A stretch of DNA of 64,000 bases from assembly GCF_900103635.1 (NCBI RefSeq), contig NZ_FMXK01000007.1:124001-188000 (forward strand), given 5' to 3'. Every line of letters begins with the position of its first letter. Position 1 is the first letter of the stretch. This stretch comes from Butyrivibrio sp. INlla18 (GTDB taxonomy: Bacteria; Bacillota; Clostridia; Lachnospirales; Lachnospiraceae). This document shows, piece by piece, positions 26,203 through 35,193 of this stretch. The notes beneath the pieces are model-generated. The model was not told the DNA's origin. It searched no databases and saw only the letters and a list, made by a program, of their open reading frames with translations. The position numbers and the translations under genes were made by a program.

Positions 26203-28578
26203 TTATTTTGCTTCTTCAAATACGTAGAGTCTTGTATCTCCGGTTCTCATGATCCTGGTTTCTTCGTTGTTACCAGTTCCACAAAATGAAGAATTAAGCG
26301 CTACTCCGTGATTGTTAAAAGAAGCACCGGTAGCAGTTTCTTTTTGCTCTTCTCCACTCATGTTAACAACTTTGTCCATGATGGTGTGAAGAATTCCGTC
26401 CTGCTTCACATGGATAGGAGTCTGTGTATTTACAAGGCTTCCGAAGTCCTTGAGACTGTGAGGAACCTTTCTGCCAGTCATATTGTAGAGCTTGTGATCA
26501 TCAAGTCCAGCTGTTCTAAGACACCTATAGTCATTGTTTGGTCTTGCATTCTTCTCAACCACAAAAGCCACAGCCTTCTTCTTATCCTTGCTGACAATAA
26601 TATAGCTATTATCAGGAAGTCTGTAGTAATCACCAAATTGGAACAATTTTCTATGCTTCTTGTAATATTCAACCTGATCTGAAACCAGCTTTTTGTCCGC
26701 CTCTGACACGTCGCAGAGATTCAGCTCATAGCCAAAGCAGCCTGCTGCCGCAACTTCAAATCTGGTCTCCATTGGAACAGTATTAAGTGTCTGATGGTTA
26801 GGACAAGCTGAAACATGGGCTCCAATAGTACTTGCAGGATATCCATAGCTATAACCTCTCTGAATATCTATTCTGCACATAGCATCTGTGTCATCGCTTC
26901 CCCAGATCTGTGGGAAATAGCACAGTATACCAAGATCAAATCTGTTACCACCAGCTGAGCAGCCTTCAAACAATATCTCAGGAAAGCTCTCTGTAAGCTC
27001 CTTCATGATCCTGTAAAGGCCAATATAATATCTGTGCTGGAACTCGCCCTGCTTGTCAGGAGCAAGGGCTGTACTGTATCTATCAGAGAATATCCTGTTC
27101 ATATCCCACTTTACATAGGATACTTTACCTGCGGAAAAGACCTTTTTCATGGCGTCAATTACATAGTCCTGAACGTCAGGTCTTGTAAGGTCAAGGTTCA
27201 TCTGATTTCTGCCCTTTGAATGAGGATGTCCAGGAACAGCCACTGCCCAATCAGGATGTGCTCTATAAAGGTCACTGTCCTCATTTACCATCTCAGGTTC
27301 AACCCAAAGGCCAAAGGACATGCCAAGAGCTGTTATCTTGTCTGCAAGCTCCTTGATTCCTCCAGGAAGTTTCTTTTTATTCTCATACCAGTCACCAAGA
27401 GATGACTTGTCGTTATTTCTTTTGCCAAACCAACCATCGTCCATTACAAAGAGCTCAATGCCGCATTTCTTTGCCTCTTTTGCCAAGGATACAAGAGAAT
27501 TCTGAGTGATGTTAAAATATGAAGCTTCCCAGCTGTTAATGAGGATAGGACGTTCTTTCTTTTTCCAGGTACCTCTTACGATGTGTTCCCTTACAAAGTC
27601 CTGCATATTGATGCTCATAGCATTCATACCATTGCCAGAGTAGGTCATAACAGCCTCAGGAGCCTCAAATTTGTTTCCTGGTGCAAGAGTCCATGAAAAT
27701 CCTACTGGCTGGATACCGCTGACAAAACGGCTCATAGAATTGCCATTTGATGACAGCGCCTCATAATGATTGCCGCTGTAAATGAGGTTAAAGCCGTAGC
27801 AATCTCCACTAAAATCATCGGCAGATGGGCTACTTACTATAACTAAAGGATTGGATCTTGATCCAGACTCACCTGCAGCCAGCTCTTCACATACTACCTT
27901 GCCGCCGCTGCAGATACTCTCATACTTGCCCATTTCATCAGCCCATCTTCCATGGAAGGAAGTGAACTTATGAGATGGTGCATTAAAGTCAACACAGGTA
28001 CTAAGGATCCTGTCGATCCTGATATCTTCTTTGCTCTCGTTGGACAAAACAGCGCTTCTGGTGATGACATCACACTCAGGAAATACAGAATAGATGAGCT
28101 TAAGTCTTGCTCCATATTCCTTGTCCTTCAATGTGACAACAAGCTGCTGAACCTTGTCATCTCCAGCTGCAGTATCCTCTGCATATGAAGATGGAAGGGT
28201 GCTTAATGGCTTCTTACCATCAGTTACTTTGTGGCACTCATAGAGGAAATCCACCGTATTGGAACCATCTGCGTAAGTCAGCTCTACAAAAGGATCTCTG
28301 ATATCACCTTTGCCAAAGCTAGACATTTCCAACGTCAGCTGTTCAAGCATAACAGAGCTATACTCATCAGAATAGCTGTTGAGATTGCCTGCTCCATTAA
28401 AATGCTTTGGAGCTACAGCAGCCGCCACCTCATCTAAATGATTTAAGCAGTCATTCTTGTTAGGAAATAAAAGACCTCCATAATGAAGGTGCTCAAGATG
28501 TCCTGATTCAAGCCTTCTGAACATATATGCTGTGTTCTTAGTCTGTAACAAAAAGACATTACTATTAGTAACGATCAT
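26203..28578 (-). CDS. Alpha-galactosidase, family GH36
   Basis: Removes terminal alpha-galactose from raffinose-type oligosaccharides or galactomannan fragments. 791 aa, a usual GH36 length, no signal peptide, so cytoplasmic. N-terminal beta-sandwich, then the barrel. The catalytic nucleophile is D492 in VKWDMNR; the acid/base lies in WGSDDTDAMCR (about D562). The C-terminal GCSAGGNRFDLGIL and TIGAHVSACPNHQT are family hallmarks. GAGGG from the end of the tetR gene serves as its ribosome-binding site; the start is only two bases after the tetR stop. Regulation by the adjacent TetR protein is therefore likely. Confidence 0.93.
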   Translation of the reverse strand: MIVTNSNVFLLQTKNTAYMFRRLESGHLEHLHYGGLLFPNKNDCLNHLDEVAAAVAPKHFNGAGNLNSYSDEYSSVMLEQLTLEMSSFGKGDIRDPFVELTYADGSNTVDFLYECHKVTDGKKPLSTLPSSYAEDTAAGDDKVQQLVVTLKDKEYGARLKLIYSVFPECDVITRSAVLSNESKEDIRIDRILSTCVDFNAPSHKFTSFHGRWADEMGKYESICSGGKVVCEELAAGESGSRSNPLVIVSSPSADDFSGDCYGFNLIYSGNHYEALSSNGNSMSRFVSGIQPVGFSWTLAPGNKFEAPEAVMTYSGNGMNAMSINMQDFVREHIVRGTWKKKERPILINSWEASYFNITQNSLVSLAKEAKKCGIELFVMDDGWFGKRNNDKSSLGDWYENKKKLPGGIKELADKITALGMSFGLWVEPEMVNEDSDLYRAHPDWAVAVPGHPHSKGRNQMNLDLTRPDVQDYVIDAMKKVFSAGKVSYVKWDMNRIFSDRYSTALAPDKQGEFQHRYYIGLYRIMKELTESFPEILFEGCSAGGNRFDLGILCYFPQIWGSDDTDAMCRIDIQRGYSYGYPASTIGAHVSACPNHQTLNTVPMETRFEVAAAGCFGYELNLCDVSEADKKLVSDQVEYYKKHRKLFQFGDYYRLPDNSYIIVSKDKKKAVAFVVEKNARPNNDYRCLRTAGLDDHKLYNMTGRKVPHSLKDFGSLVNTQTPIHVKQDGILHTIMDKVVNMSGEEQKETATGASFNNHGVALNSSFCGTGNNEETRIMRTGDTRLYVFEEAK

Positions 28579-28580
28579 TG

Positions 28581-29147
28581 TTAATCCCTCACTTTAAGTC
28601 CATTCATGATGATATCGATCATGCCGTTTAGTGACTCTTCATAGCTGTACTTGGTGTTACTAAGTTCTTTTGATGTAAGGAACTTTTCGATGGCACCTTC
28701 AATGATCAGCTTGATAAGAGGAATTGGAAGATCCTTAATGAGCTTCTTGTCGATAGCCTCTTTTAAAAGCTTCTCAGTCTCTTCCCAATCGCTTTCTATT
28801 CTCTCAGCAACCTTCTTGTAAACGAGAGGATACTTTTCCTTGAGCTGATAAACTCTTCTAAAGTCGATATTCTTATAATTGTCAGGAAGACAAACGATGA
28901 GCATAGAGATCTTTTCCAGAAGATCTAATGAATCATCTGCCAAGACCTCTGCCTCTTTTTTCTTGATGTTAGAAAAACCATATTCTACAGTAGCAAAAAA
29001 GAGTTCATCTTTATCATCAAATTCCTTGTAGATTGTCTTCTTACTGATGTGAAGTTCCTTGGATATGTCGTCCATAGTAAACTTCATTCCCTTGCTGTTA
29101 AACTGGTTGATAACAGCTTCCATAATTTTTTGCCTGATTTCATTCAT
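28581..29147 (-). CDS. TetR-family regulator cotranscribed with alpha-galactosidase
   Basis: 188 aa. TetR N-terminal HTH (KFTMDDISKELHISKKTIYKEF) then a helical ligand-binding part. AGGAGG nine bases before ATG. It is the first gene of a two-gene transcript with the GH36 enzyme, 2 bp apart. TetR control of alpha-galactosidase is unusual; LacI or AraC regulators are the norm. I see no clear palindromic operator in the 34 bp before it, so target sites would need to be found elsewhere. Confidence 0.85.
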   Translation of the reverse strand: MNEIRQKIMEAVINQFNSKGMKFTMDDISKELHISKKTIYKEFDDKDELFFATVEYGFSNIKKKEAEVLADDSLDLLEKISMLIVCLPDNYKNIDFRRVYQLKEKYPLVYKKVAERIESDWEETEKLLKEAIDKKLIKDLPIPLIKLIIEGAIEKFLTSKELSNTKYSYEESLNGMIDIIMNGLKVRD

Positions 29148-29181
29148 ATGAAATCCCCTCCTTGTATAAGCCCCAAATATA

Positions 29182-30633
29182 TTACTTCAAAACCGCTTTT
29201 AAATATTCAAATACGTTGCCTGCTGACTTAACAGAAAGCTTCTCCTTTGGAGAATGGATATCCTGCATGTCAGGGCCGATTGAGATAGAATCAAGTCCTT
29301 CGATCTTCTCACTAAAGAGTCCGCACTCAAGTCCAGCGTGTATAGCCTCCACCTTAGGTTCAACGCCGTACATATCCTTGTAAACCTTAACCATGTGGTC
29401 TCTAAGTTCTGAGTGCTGTCTGTACTTCCAGCCTGGATACTGGCCAGTTACGTTATATACGCCGCCGTTAACTGTAGCGATGGTCTCAAGCTTTCTGATG
29501 AGCATCTTCTTGGCAGATTCTACGCTACTTCTAACTGACTGCTCTGTTGTAACGACATTTCCTTCTGTCTTGACGATACCAAGGTTAAGAGACGTCTCAA
29601 CAAGTCCTTCTACTGATGAGCTCATAGTCTGAACGCCATCTGGGAAAGAGATCATAGCACCAAGTACTCTCTTAGTGTTGTGGAAATCATAAGCATCAAA
29701 GCTTCCCTCACCGCACTCTGTAGCTGTGATATCAACGTCAGGGTCTTTAACTTCAAGCTCTCCCTTAACGTCTGCAAGAGTCTTCTGTACGCTTGCCTTA
29801 AATGTATCTACATATGCCTTATCTACAACTACCTTAGCAACTGCAGATGAAGGGATTGCATTGTCTGCCACGCCGCCATTCATACTGATAAATGTTACTT
29901 CTGACTCATTTTTAGCGTCGTCCATAGTCTCTACAAGAGTTCTTGCTAAAAGAACATTTGCATTGCCTCTGCCCTTGATGATCATCTCACCTGAGTGGCC
30001 GCCTAAAAGTCCTGAAACCTTAACTTCGAGGCATACGCCGTCTTTTTTAGCACTGTTCCCAAGATCAAACTCTGTATAGAATCTGGCACCACCCGCGCAG
30101 CTTACAATGAAGTGGCCCTCTTCCTCATTATCAATGTTGATGAGCTTCTTACTCTTAAGCATTGAAAGGTCGATTGCCTGTGCGCCAAACATACCTGTTT
30201 CTTCATTTGTTGTGATGACAACTTCAAGTGGAGGATGTGGGATATCGTCTGAATCAAGGATTGCAAGGCAGTAAGCTACGGCAATTCCGTCATCTCCGCC
30301 AAGGCTGGTACCTTCAGCCCATACGTACTCTCCATCTGTTCTGCATCTAAGACCTTCTGTTGTCATATCTATATCGTAGCCATCTTCTTTAACAGCTACC
30401 ATGTCCATGTGTCCCTGGAGGATAACTGGCTCTTTGTCTTCATAGCCCTTGCTACCAGGAGCTTTGATGATAACATTGAGTTCCTTATCCTGAATTACTT
30501 CAAGATTTCTATCCTTGGCAAAAGAAACGAGATAGTCGCTTATCTTCTGCAGATTGCCTGAACCATGTGGTATATTACAAATTTCTTCAAAATACTTAAA
30601 AACTTCTCTTGGTTGTAAATTCTCAAATGCCAT
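29182..30633 (-). CDS. pepD: Aminoacyl-histidine dipeptidase (PepD, M20)
   Basis: A cytoplasmic zinc dipeptidase of 483 aa, the normal PepD length. M20 metal ligands are seen in LQGHMDMVA (H and D), SLGGDDGIAVAY (bridging D) and TTNEETGMFGA (E-E). A lid domain fills the centre (residues ~190-350). Strong TTAGGAGG nine bases before the ATG. Not in a clear operon with its neighbours; transcription probably continues from or ends before the ribosomal terminator upstream. Releases amino acids from His- or other dipeptides. Confidence 0.92.
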   Translation of the reverse strand: MAFENLQPREVFKYFEEICNIPHGSGNLQKISDYLVSFAKDRNLEVIQDKELNVIIKAPGSKGYEDKEPVILQGHMDMVAVKEDGYDIDMTTEGLRCRTDGEYVWAEGTSLGGDDGIAVAYCLAILDSDDIPHPPLEVVITTNEETGMFGAQAIDLSMLKSKKLINIDNEEEGHFIVSCAGGARFYTEFDLGNSAKKDGVCLEVKVSGLLGGHSGEMIIKGRGNANVLLARTLVETMDDAKNESEVTFISMNGGVADNAIPSSAVAKVVVDKAYVDTFKASVQKTLADVKGELEVKDPDVDITATECGEGSFDAYDFHNTKRVLGAMISFPDGVQTMSSSVEGLVETSLNLGIVKTEGNVVTTEQSVRSSVESAKKMLIRKLETIATVNGGVYNVTGQYPGWKYRQHSELRDHMVKVYKDMYGVEPKVEAIHAGLECGLFSEKIEGLDSISIGPDMQDIHSPKEKLSVKSAGNVFEYLKAVLK

Positions 30634-30649
30634 TCTAAGTTGCCTCCTA

Positions 30650-30690
30650 AACGCGAAAAAATAAGGAGTATCAATAATTTGATACTCCTT
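30650..30690 (-). terminator. Terminator of the infC-rpmI-rplT operon
   Basis: Perfect 12-bp stem AAGGAGTATCAA (30663-30674) / TTGATACTCCTT (30679-30690); on the minus strand it runs into ATTTTTTC. It lies 50 bp after the rplT stop. Confidence 0.88.
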
Positions 30691-30738
30691 AATTCTATCC
30701 TAAAAAAACTTTTTTTACAATGAAAGTTTCCGCAAAAA

Positions 30739-31095
30739 TTATGCGATTTTTGTCTTAGCAAGCTCTGCAAGTGTCTTGAATCCTTCTGGATCATTTACTG
30801 CAAGCTCAGCAAGCATCTTTCTGTTGATATCAACGCCTGCAAGCTTAAGACCATGCATCATGTTGCTGTATGAAAGACCGTTGATTCTAGCAGCTGCATT
30901 GATACGTGTGATCCAAAGAGATCTCATATCTCTCTTCTTCTGCTTACGTCCAGCGAATGCTGATGTAAGTGCTCTCATAACTGACTGCTTAGCAACTCTA
31001 TACTGCTTTGATCTTGCTCCTCTGTAGCCCTTTGCAAGCTTTAATACTCTATTGTGCTTCTTCTTGGCATTCATTGCGCCTTTAACTCTTGCCAT
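30739..31095 (-). CDS. rplT: 50S ribosomal protein L20
   Basis: 118 aa, full length. Typical basic N-terminus ([23 protein letters not shown]) and C-terminal globular part with [23 protein letters not shown]. Last gene of the infC-rpmI-rplT operon. In Firmicutes L20 represses the operon by binding the leader RNA; the leader here has the matching attenuator. AGGAGG-type site precedes the ATG. Confidence 0.98.
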   Translation of the reverse strand: MARVKGAMNAKKKHNRVLKLAKGYRGARSKQYRVAKQSVMRALTSAFAGRKQKKRDMRSLWITRINAAARINGLSYSNMMHGLKLAGVDINRKMLAELAVNDPEGFKTLAELAKTKIA

Positions 31096-31151
31096 CTTAA
31101 TATCCTCCTAATAAATTCTAATAAACCAAACTGTAAACGTACTTATACAAA

Positions 31152-31352
31152 TTAAGCGTAAGGAAGAATGCTCTTCATTGCCTTAACGTTTGTAGCGTCA
31201 ACAAGTCCGGCATGTCTAAGATTTCTCTTTCTCTTTGTGGACTTCTTTGTTAAGATGTGGCGCTTATACGCTTTGTTTCTCATGAGCTTTCCTGTGCCAG
31301 TAACCTTGAATCTCTTGGCAGCAGCTCTCTTTGTCTTCATCTTTTGCTGCAT
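31152..31352 (-). CDS. rpmI: 50S ribosomal protein L35
   Basis: 66 aa, full length. Conserved [19 protein letters not shown] and the C-terminal KRKRNLR segment identify L35. Starts MQQKMKT rather than the usual MPKMKT. AGGAGG nine bases before the ATG. Middle gene of the translation operon. Confidence 0.98.
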   Translation of the reverse strand: MQQKMKTKRAAAKRFKVTGTGKLMRNKAYKRHILTKKSTKRKRNLRHAGLVDATNVKAMKSILPYA

Positions 31353-31421
31353 AACTTAAATCCTCCTATGACTCTTTCATTATTTTGTAGCTATATCTTA
31401 ACCAAAAATTGGTAAAATACC

Positions 31422-31931
31422 TTAGTTCTTCTTTTCTGAAAGGAACATTGTCATACTACGTCCCTCAACCTTAGGCTGTTTCTCAATAACTGCTACATCT
31501 GCAAGTGCTTCTGCAAAATCTGTAAGGATGTGTACGCTTGCTCCCATGTGAGCCATCTCACGTCCGCGGAAACGAAGTGTTACCTTTACACGATTTCCTT
31601 TTTCAAGAAACTTCTTGGCAGCGTTGACCTTAGTATTAAGATCGTTTGTATCAATATTTGGTGAAAGTCTGATTTCCTTGATCTCAACAGTCTTCTGTTT
31701 CTTTTTTGCTTCCTTCTCTTTGCGAAGCTGCTCATACTTGAACTTACCGTAATCAACAACCCTGCAAACAGGTGGTTTAGCTGTTGGGGCGATCATAACA
31801 AGATCAACACCTTCATCGTCGGCAACTTTTCTAGCGTCCTGAATTGACATGACACCAAGCTGCTCCCCATCAATACCGATTACACGAACTTCCTTAGCTC
31901 TGATCTGATCATTAATAAATAACTCGCTAAT
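31422..31931 (-). CDS. infC: Translation initiation factor IF-3, AUU start
   Basis: 169 aa from the ATT at 31931: the N-terminal domain begins ISELFINDQIRAKEVRVIG and the C-terminal domain ends ...SMTMFLSEKKN. GGAGGG stands eight bases before this ATT, whereas the in-frame ATG at 31982 lies inside the leader terminator hairpin and has no ribosome-binding site. A non-AUG start is the classic self-control device of infC: IF-3 rejects its own start codon when abundant. First gene of the operon, after an L20-type leader. Confidence 0.95.
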   Translation of the reverse strand: MSELFINDQIRAKEVRVIGIDGEQLGVMSIQDARKVADDEGVDLVMIAPTAKPPVCRVVDYGKFKYEQLRKEKEAKKKQKTVEIKEIRLSPNIDTNDLNTKVNAAKKFLEKGNRVKVTLRFRGREMAHMGASVHILTDFAEALADVAVIEKQPKVEGRSMTMFLSEKKN

Positions 31932-31950
31932 GGCCTTACCCTCCAAAATA

Positions 31951-32090
31951 AATAAAAAAAGGTGAATACGCAATGTATCCACCTAAATCTCACATAAAGT
32001 ACAGACCTTATAAATGTCTGTTTGAAAGATATTAACGCCTACTGGCTAAGCCGCAGGGTGAGAGTGGATACTCTGCTTTGTTTTCAAATA
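31951..32090 (-). ncRNA. infC leader: L20-type attenuator
   Basis: Between the promoter and infC on the minus strand. A terminator hairpin (31961-31983: GTGGATAC / GTATTCAC plus a T-run) stands just before infC. Upstream (32061-32074) is AGAGTATCCACTCT, whose GTATCCAC is complementary to the terminator's GTGGATAC. Formation of that long-range pair would melt the terminator. This is the architecture of Firmicute L20-responsive leaders, here read from sequence complementarity. Confidence 0.82.
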
Positions 32091-32097
32091 CTAAAGT

Positions 32098-32126
32098 AAT
32101 ATATCACATGCTCCAAAACATGTCAA
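32098..32126 (-). promoter_or_regulatory. Promoter of the infC operon
   Basis: On the minus strand TTGACA (32126-32121), 17 bases, TATATT (32103-32098): nearly consensus sigma-A. Start of transcription expected near 32091, giving a leader of about 160 bases before infC. Confidence 0.85.
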
Positions 32127-32146
32127 CATATTTTATCAGAATTGCA

Positions 32147-32728
32147 TCAATTATGTAAAGGCTTTCTTCTTTTGCCTTTCTTTCTGTTTTTGTCTGGCTC
32201 TTCACTATTGGACAGCGGCTTAAATATTGTCATTCTTCCTGTCCATCCAACGATCCTAGTGAGAATGATTCCAGGAAGTACGCCGCAGCAATCAATGAGA
32301 ACATCTCTTTTGGACGGTGACCTGCCACTTACAAAGGACTGATGATACTCATCAAGACAAGCAAAGCCTGCACAGAATATTCCTGCCGTAAACACCAGCC
32401 ACAGTCCCCTTACACCATATACATAAAGCGGAAATGCCACTGATACAGCAAGCAAAAAGTACTCGGTAAAATGGGCCGTCTTTCTGACATAGAACTGTGA
32501 GCTTTCAGATAGATCCTCGATATGCTCCTTAGTCCAGCCCTTATCAAGCTTTTCGTTGGCATATGAAAAGACCTTTATTCCAACCTTGTAGCTGAGCTGA
32601 CTACTAGTTGCTCCTTCCTGCGCTGAAAACATGAATATGATGCACATCATTATGATCGCGGGCGCAAAAGACAGTGGCTTAAGCACAAACCGCAATGTTT
32701 GTTTTATATACATCAAAAAATATTTCAT
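32147..32728 (-). CDS. VanZ-family membrane protein
   Basis: 193 aa. VanZ hallmarks are visible: an early TM with FMFSAQ, then VRKTAHFTEYFLLA, and DEYHQSFVSGRSPSKRDVLIDCCG before the last TM helix. A basic hydrophilic tail follows. The ATG overlaps the stop of the flavoprotein gene (TAATG). VanZ members affect teicoplanin tolerance or envelope traits in some species, but most are of unknown role; no glycopeptide genes are near. Confidence 0.85.
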   Translation of the reverse strand: MKYFLMYIKQTLRFVLKPLSFAPAIIMMCIIFMFSAQEGATSSQLSYKVGIKVFSYANEKLDKGWTKEHIEDLSESSQFYVRKTAHFTEYFLLAVSVAFPLYVYGVRGLWLVFTAGIFCAGFACLDEYHQSFVSGRSPSKRDVLIDCCGVLPGIILTRIVGWTGRMTIFKPLSNSEEPDKNRKKGKRRKPLHN

Positions 32729-33357
32729 TATTTTCTCTTCTTTTTACCTGGCTTCTTATCTGATCTCTTATCAGATTTCTTTTCTGATTTCTCAGGCTTT
32801 TTGGCTACGCTGTAGCCGAACTTACCAAGCTTCTCGCCCAGCATGAAATATTCGCCATGAGAATAAGCCACAAGCTTAGCCTTGCCAAGATCAAGTCTTC
32901 CCTTGTCATCAAGAAGCTTGTCATCAACTGTAACGCAGACAACTTCTGCAATGAAAAGATCATGGCTTCCAAGGTCTATGACCTGCTTAACTTTACATTC
33001 AATATTTACAGGGCTCTCTTCGATTCCAGGAGCAGATATCTTCTGGGATCTGGAAGGTGTGAGATTCATCTCTTTGAACTTATCATAGTCTCTACCTGAT
33101 CTGACACCGCACCAGTCTGTAGCCCTAGTGAGTTTCTTGCTAGTGAGATTTACTACAAATTCGCCTGTCTCCTTGATGATATCGTAGGAGAATCTTTCTT
33201 TTCTCACAGATATAGACAGCATAGCAGGGGAACTACAGATGTTCCCTGCCCATGCTACTGTTATTATGTTTGGTGTTTCACCAGGTCTACCGCAGCTCAC
33301 CATTACCGCTGGTATTGGATAGAGCATGTTTCCTGGCTGCCATACCTCTTTTGCCAT
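32728..33357 (-). CDS. Flavin reductase-like (FMN-binding) protein
   Basis: 209 aa. The split-barrel flavin reductase fold is indicated by VMVSCGRPGETPNIITVAWAG near the start, PAMLSISVRKERFSYDII and FVVNLTSKKLTRATDWCG. Such proteins bind FMN and often work as electron carriers in anaerobes. The last 30 residues are very Lys/Ser rich (KKSDKRSDKKPGKKKRK), an unusual basic tail. Translationally coupled to the VanZ gene. Confidence 0.83.
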   Translation of the reverse strand: MAKEVWQPGNMLYPIPAVMVSCGRPGETPNIITVAWAGNICSSPAMLSISVRKERFSYDIIKETGEFVVNLTSKKLTRATDWCGVRSGRDYDKFKEMNLTPSRSQKISAPGIEESPVNIECKVKQVIDLGSHDLFIAEVVCVTVDDKLLDDKGRLDLGKAKLVAYSHGEYFMLGEKLGKFGYSVAKKPEKSEKKSDKRSDKKPGKKKRK

Positions 33358-33370
33358 ATTATTACCTCAA

Positions 33371-35170
33371 TTACTTGGTGATCTCTTCCATCTCGCTGAT
33401 AGCTTCGCCAAATACTGCAAGTGCTGAATCGATAGGGGCCTTTGTTGTGAGGTCTACGCCTGCGATCTTAAGAAGGCTTACAGGATCCTGAGTACATCCG
33501 CTTGAAAGGAACTTCTTGTACTGATCTACAGCAGGCTTACCTTCCTTAAGGATCCTATCTGCGATCGCAACAGCTGCTGCAAAACTTGTAGCATACTGAT
33601 ATACATAAAAGTTGTAGTAGAAGTGAGGAATTCTGCACCACTCCCAACCAATCTGTGCATCAGAGATCATATCTTTGCCAAAGTACTGCTTGTTAAGGTC
33701 AAGATATACGTCGTAGAGAGACTCTGCTGTAAGTGGTGTTCCAGCTTCTGCCATTTCACAGGTCTTGCGCTCAAATTCCTCAAACATAGTCTGTCTGAAC
33801 ATTGTGCCCTTGAAGCTATCAAGGAAGTGGTTGATGATAAATGCCTTTTCTTCCTTGGTCTTGGCGTTGTCCTTCATATAATGATAAAGAAGAACTTCGT
33901 TTGTAGTAGAAGCAACCTCTGCTACAAAGATCTTGTATCCGGCATCAACGATTGTCTGTGCCTTATTTGAATACCATGTGTGCATTGAATGTCCCATCTC
34001 ATGCACAAGTGTAAATACATCATCAAGAGTATCGTTGTAGTTAAGGAGCATGTATGGGTGTACATCATAAACACCTGATGAATATGCGCCGCCTCTTTTG
34101 CCTTCGTTTTCAACTACGTCGATCCATCTGTTCTCATAAGCTTCCTTAACTACTTCAAGGTAGTCCTCTCCAAGAGGAGCAAGTGCCTTAAATGAGAGTT
34201 CTTTTGCCTCCTCATAGGAAACCTTCATATCAAAATCAGGAAGCATTCCTACATAAACGTCATACATGTGAAGCTCATCAACTCCAAGGAGCTTCTTACG
34301 AAGTGTCACGTATCTGTGCATCTTGTCCATGTTGTCATGGATTGACTCAAAGAGGCTGTCGCAAACTGCAGGAGATACATCGTTGTGGTCTACTGCTGCC
34401 TCGAAGGCTGATCCGTACTTTCTAGCCTTAGCTTCAAAGATACGGCTCTTAACCTCTCCATCGTACATTGCAGCCCAAGTATTCTTGAACTCTTCATATC
34501 TGCCATAGAAAGCCTCAAAGCTAGCCTTTCTAAGGTCTCTATCCTTGGACATCTGAGTAGGAACGAATCTTCCGTTTGAAAGCTGAACCTCTTCACCCTT
34601 GGAATCCTTAACAGAAGGGAACTTAAGGTCTGCGTTAGCAAGCATTCCGTATGCCTTCTGTGATGCGCCCTGCATCTCTCCTGCTGATGCTAAAAGAGCT
34701 TCTGTAGCCGCATCAAGCATGTGCTCCTTAAGTCTTCTGGTCTCTGCGATCTTTCTTTTGTATCTGTCAAGCTCTGGAGTCTCAGCGTAGAACTTCTCAA
34801 GATCTGCATCTGAAATCTCGAGGATCTCTGGATCAATGAATGCTGACTTTTCTGAAACAGCCATATATGTTGAAAGTGCTCTCTGCTTCATGCCCTGATA
34901 CTTGGAATTAGCTGTATCCTGGTCTTCTCTCATGTGAGCATATCCATAAACTCTATCAAGATAAAGCTCAACCTCTTCTGCAAGCTTGGACACCTCTAAA
35001 AGGCTCTTGCTGTCCTTTGAGATCTTGCCCTGATAAGAAGCAAACTTATCTGCAAGTTCATTGACCTTATTAAGCTCGCTCTCCCATTTGCTCTCATCGT
35101 CGTAAATATCTTCCAGTCGCCAAGTGAGCTCCTTAGCAACTTCATCTCTTTTTGGTAATTTCTGCTGCAT
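33371..35170 (-). CDS. pepF: Oligoendopeptidase F
   Basis: A 599-aa M3B zinc peptidase, full family length. The zinc motif HEMGHSMHTW lies near residue 390 and the helical peptidase domain follows to the end. Cleaves short peptides in the cytoplasm. AGGAG eight bases before ATG. It lies between the flavoprotein gene and a HAD phosphatase gene on the same strand, with 13 and 23 bp gaps, so may share a transcript with them. Confidence 0.95.
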   Translation of the reverse strand: MQQKLPKRDEVAKELTWRLEDIYDDESKWESELNKVNELADKFASYQGKISKDSKSLLEVSKLAEEVELYLDRVYGYAHMREDQDTANSKYQGMKQRALSTYMAVSEKSAFIDPEILEISDADLEKFYAETPELDRYKRKIAETRRLKEHMLDAATEALLASAGEMQGASQKAYGMLANADLKFPSVKDSKGEEVQLSNGRFVPTQMSKDRDLRKASFEAFYGRYEEFKNTWAAMYDGEVKSRIFEAKARKYGSAFEAAVDHNDVSPAVCDSLFESIHDNMDKMHRYVTLRKKLLGVDELHMYDVYVGMLPDFDMKVSYEEAKELSFKALAPLGEDYLEVVKEAYENRWIDVVENEGKRGGAYSSGVYDVHPYMLLNYNDTLDDVFTLVHEMGHSMHTWYSNKAQTIVDAGYKIFVAEVASTTNEVLLYHYMKDNAKTKEEKAFIINHFLDSFKGTMFRQTMFEEFERKTCEMAEAGTPLTAESLYDVYLDLNKQYFGKDMISDAQIGWEWCRIPHFYYNFYVYQYATSFAAAVAIADRILKEGKPAVDQYKKFLSSGCTQDPVSLLKIAGVDLTTKAPIDSALAVFGEAISEMEEITK

Positions 35171-35193
35171 ACTTATGTCTCCTGTCTTTAAGT

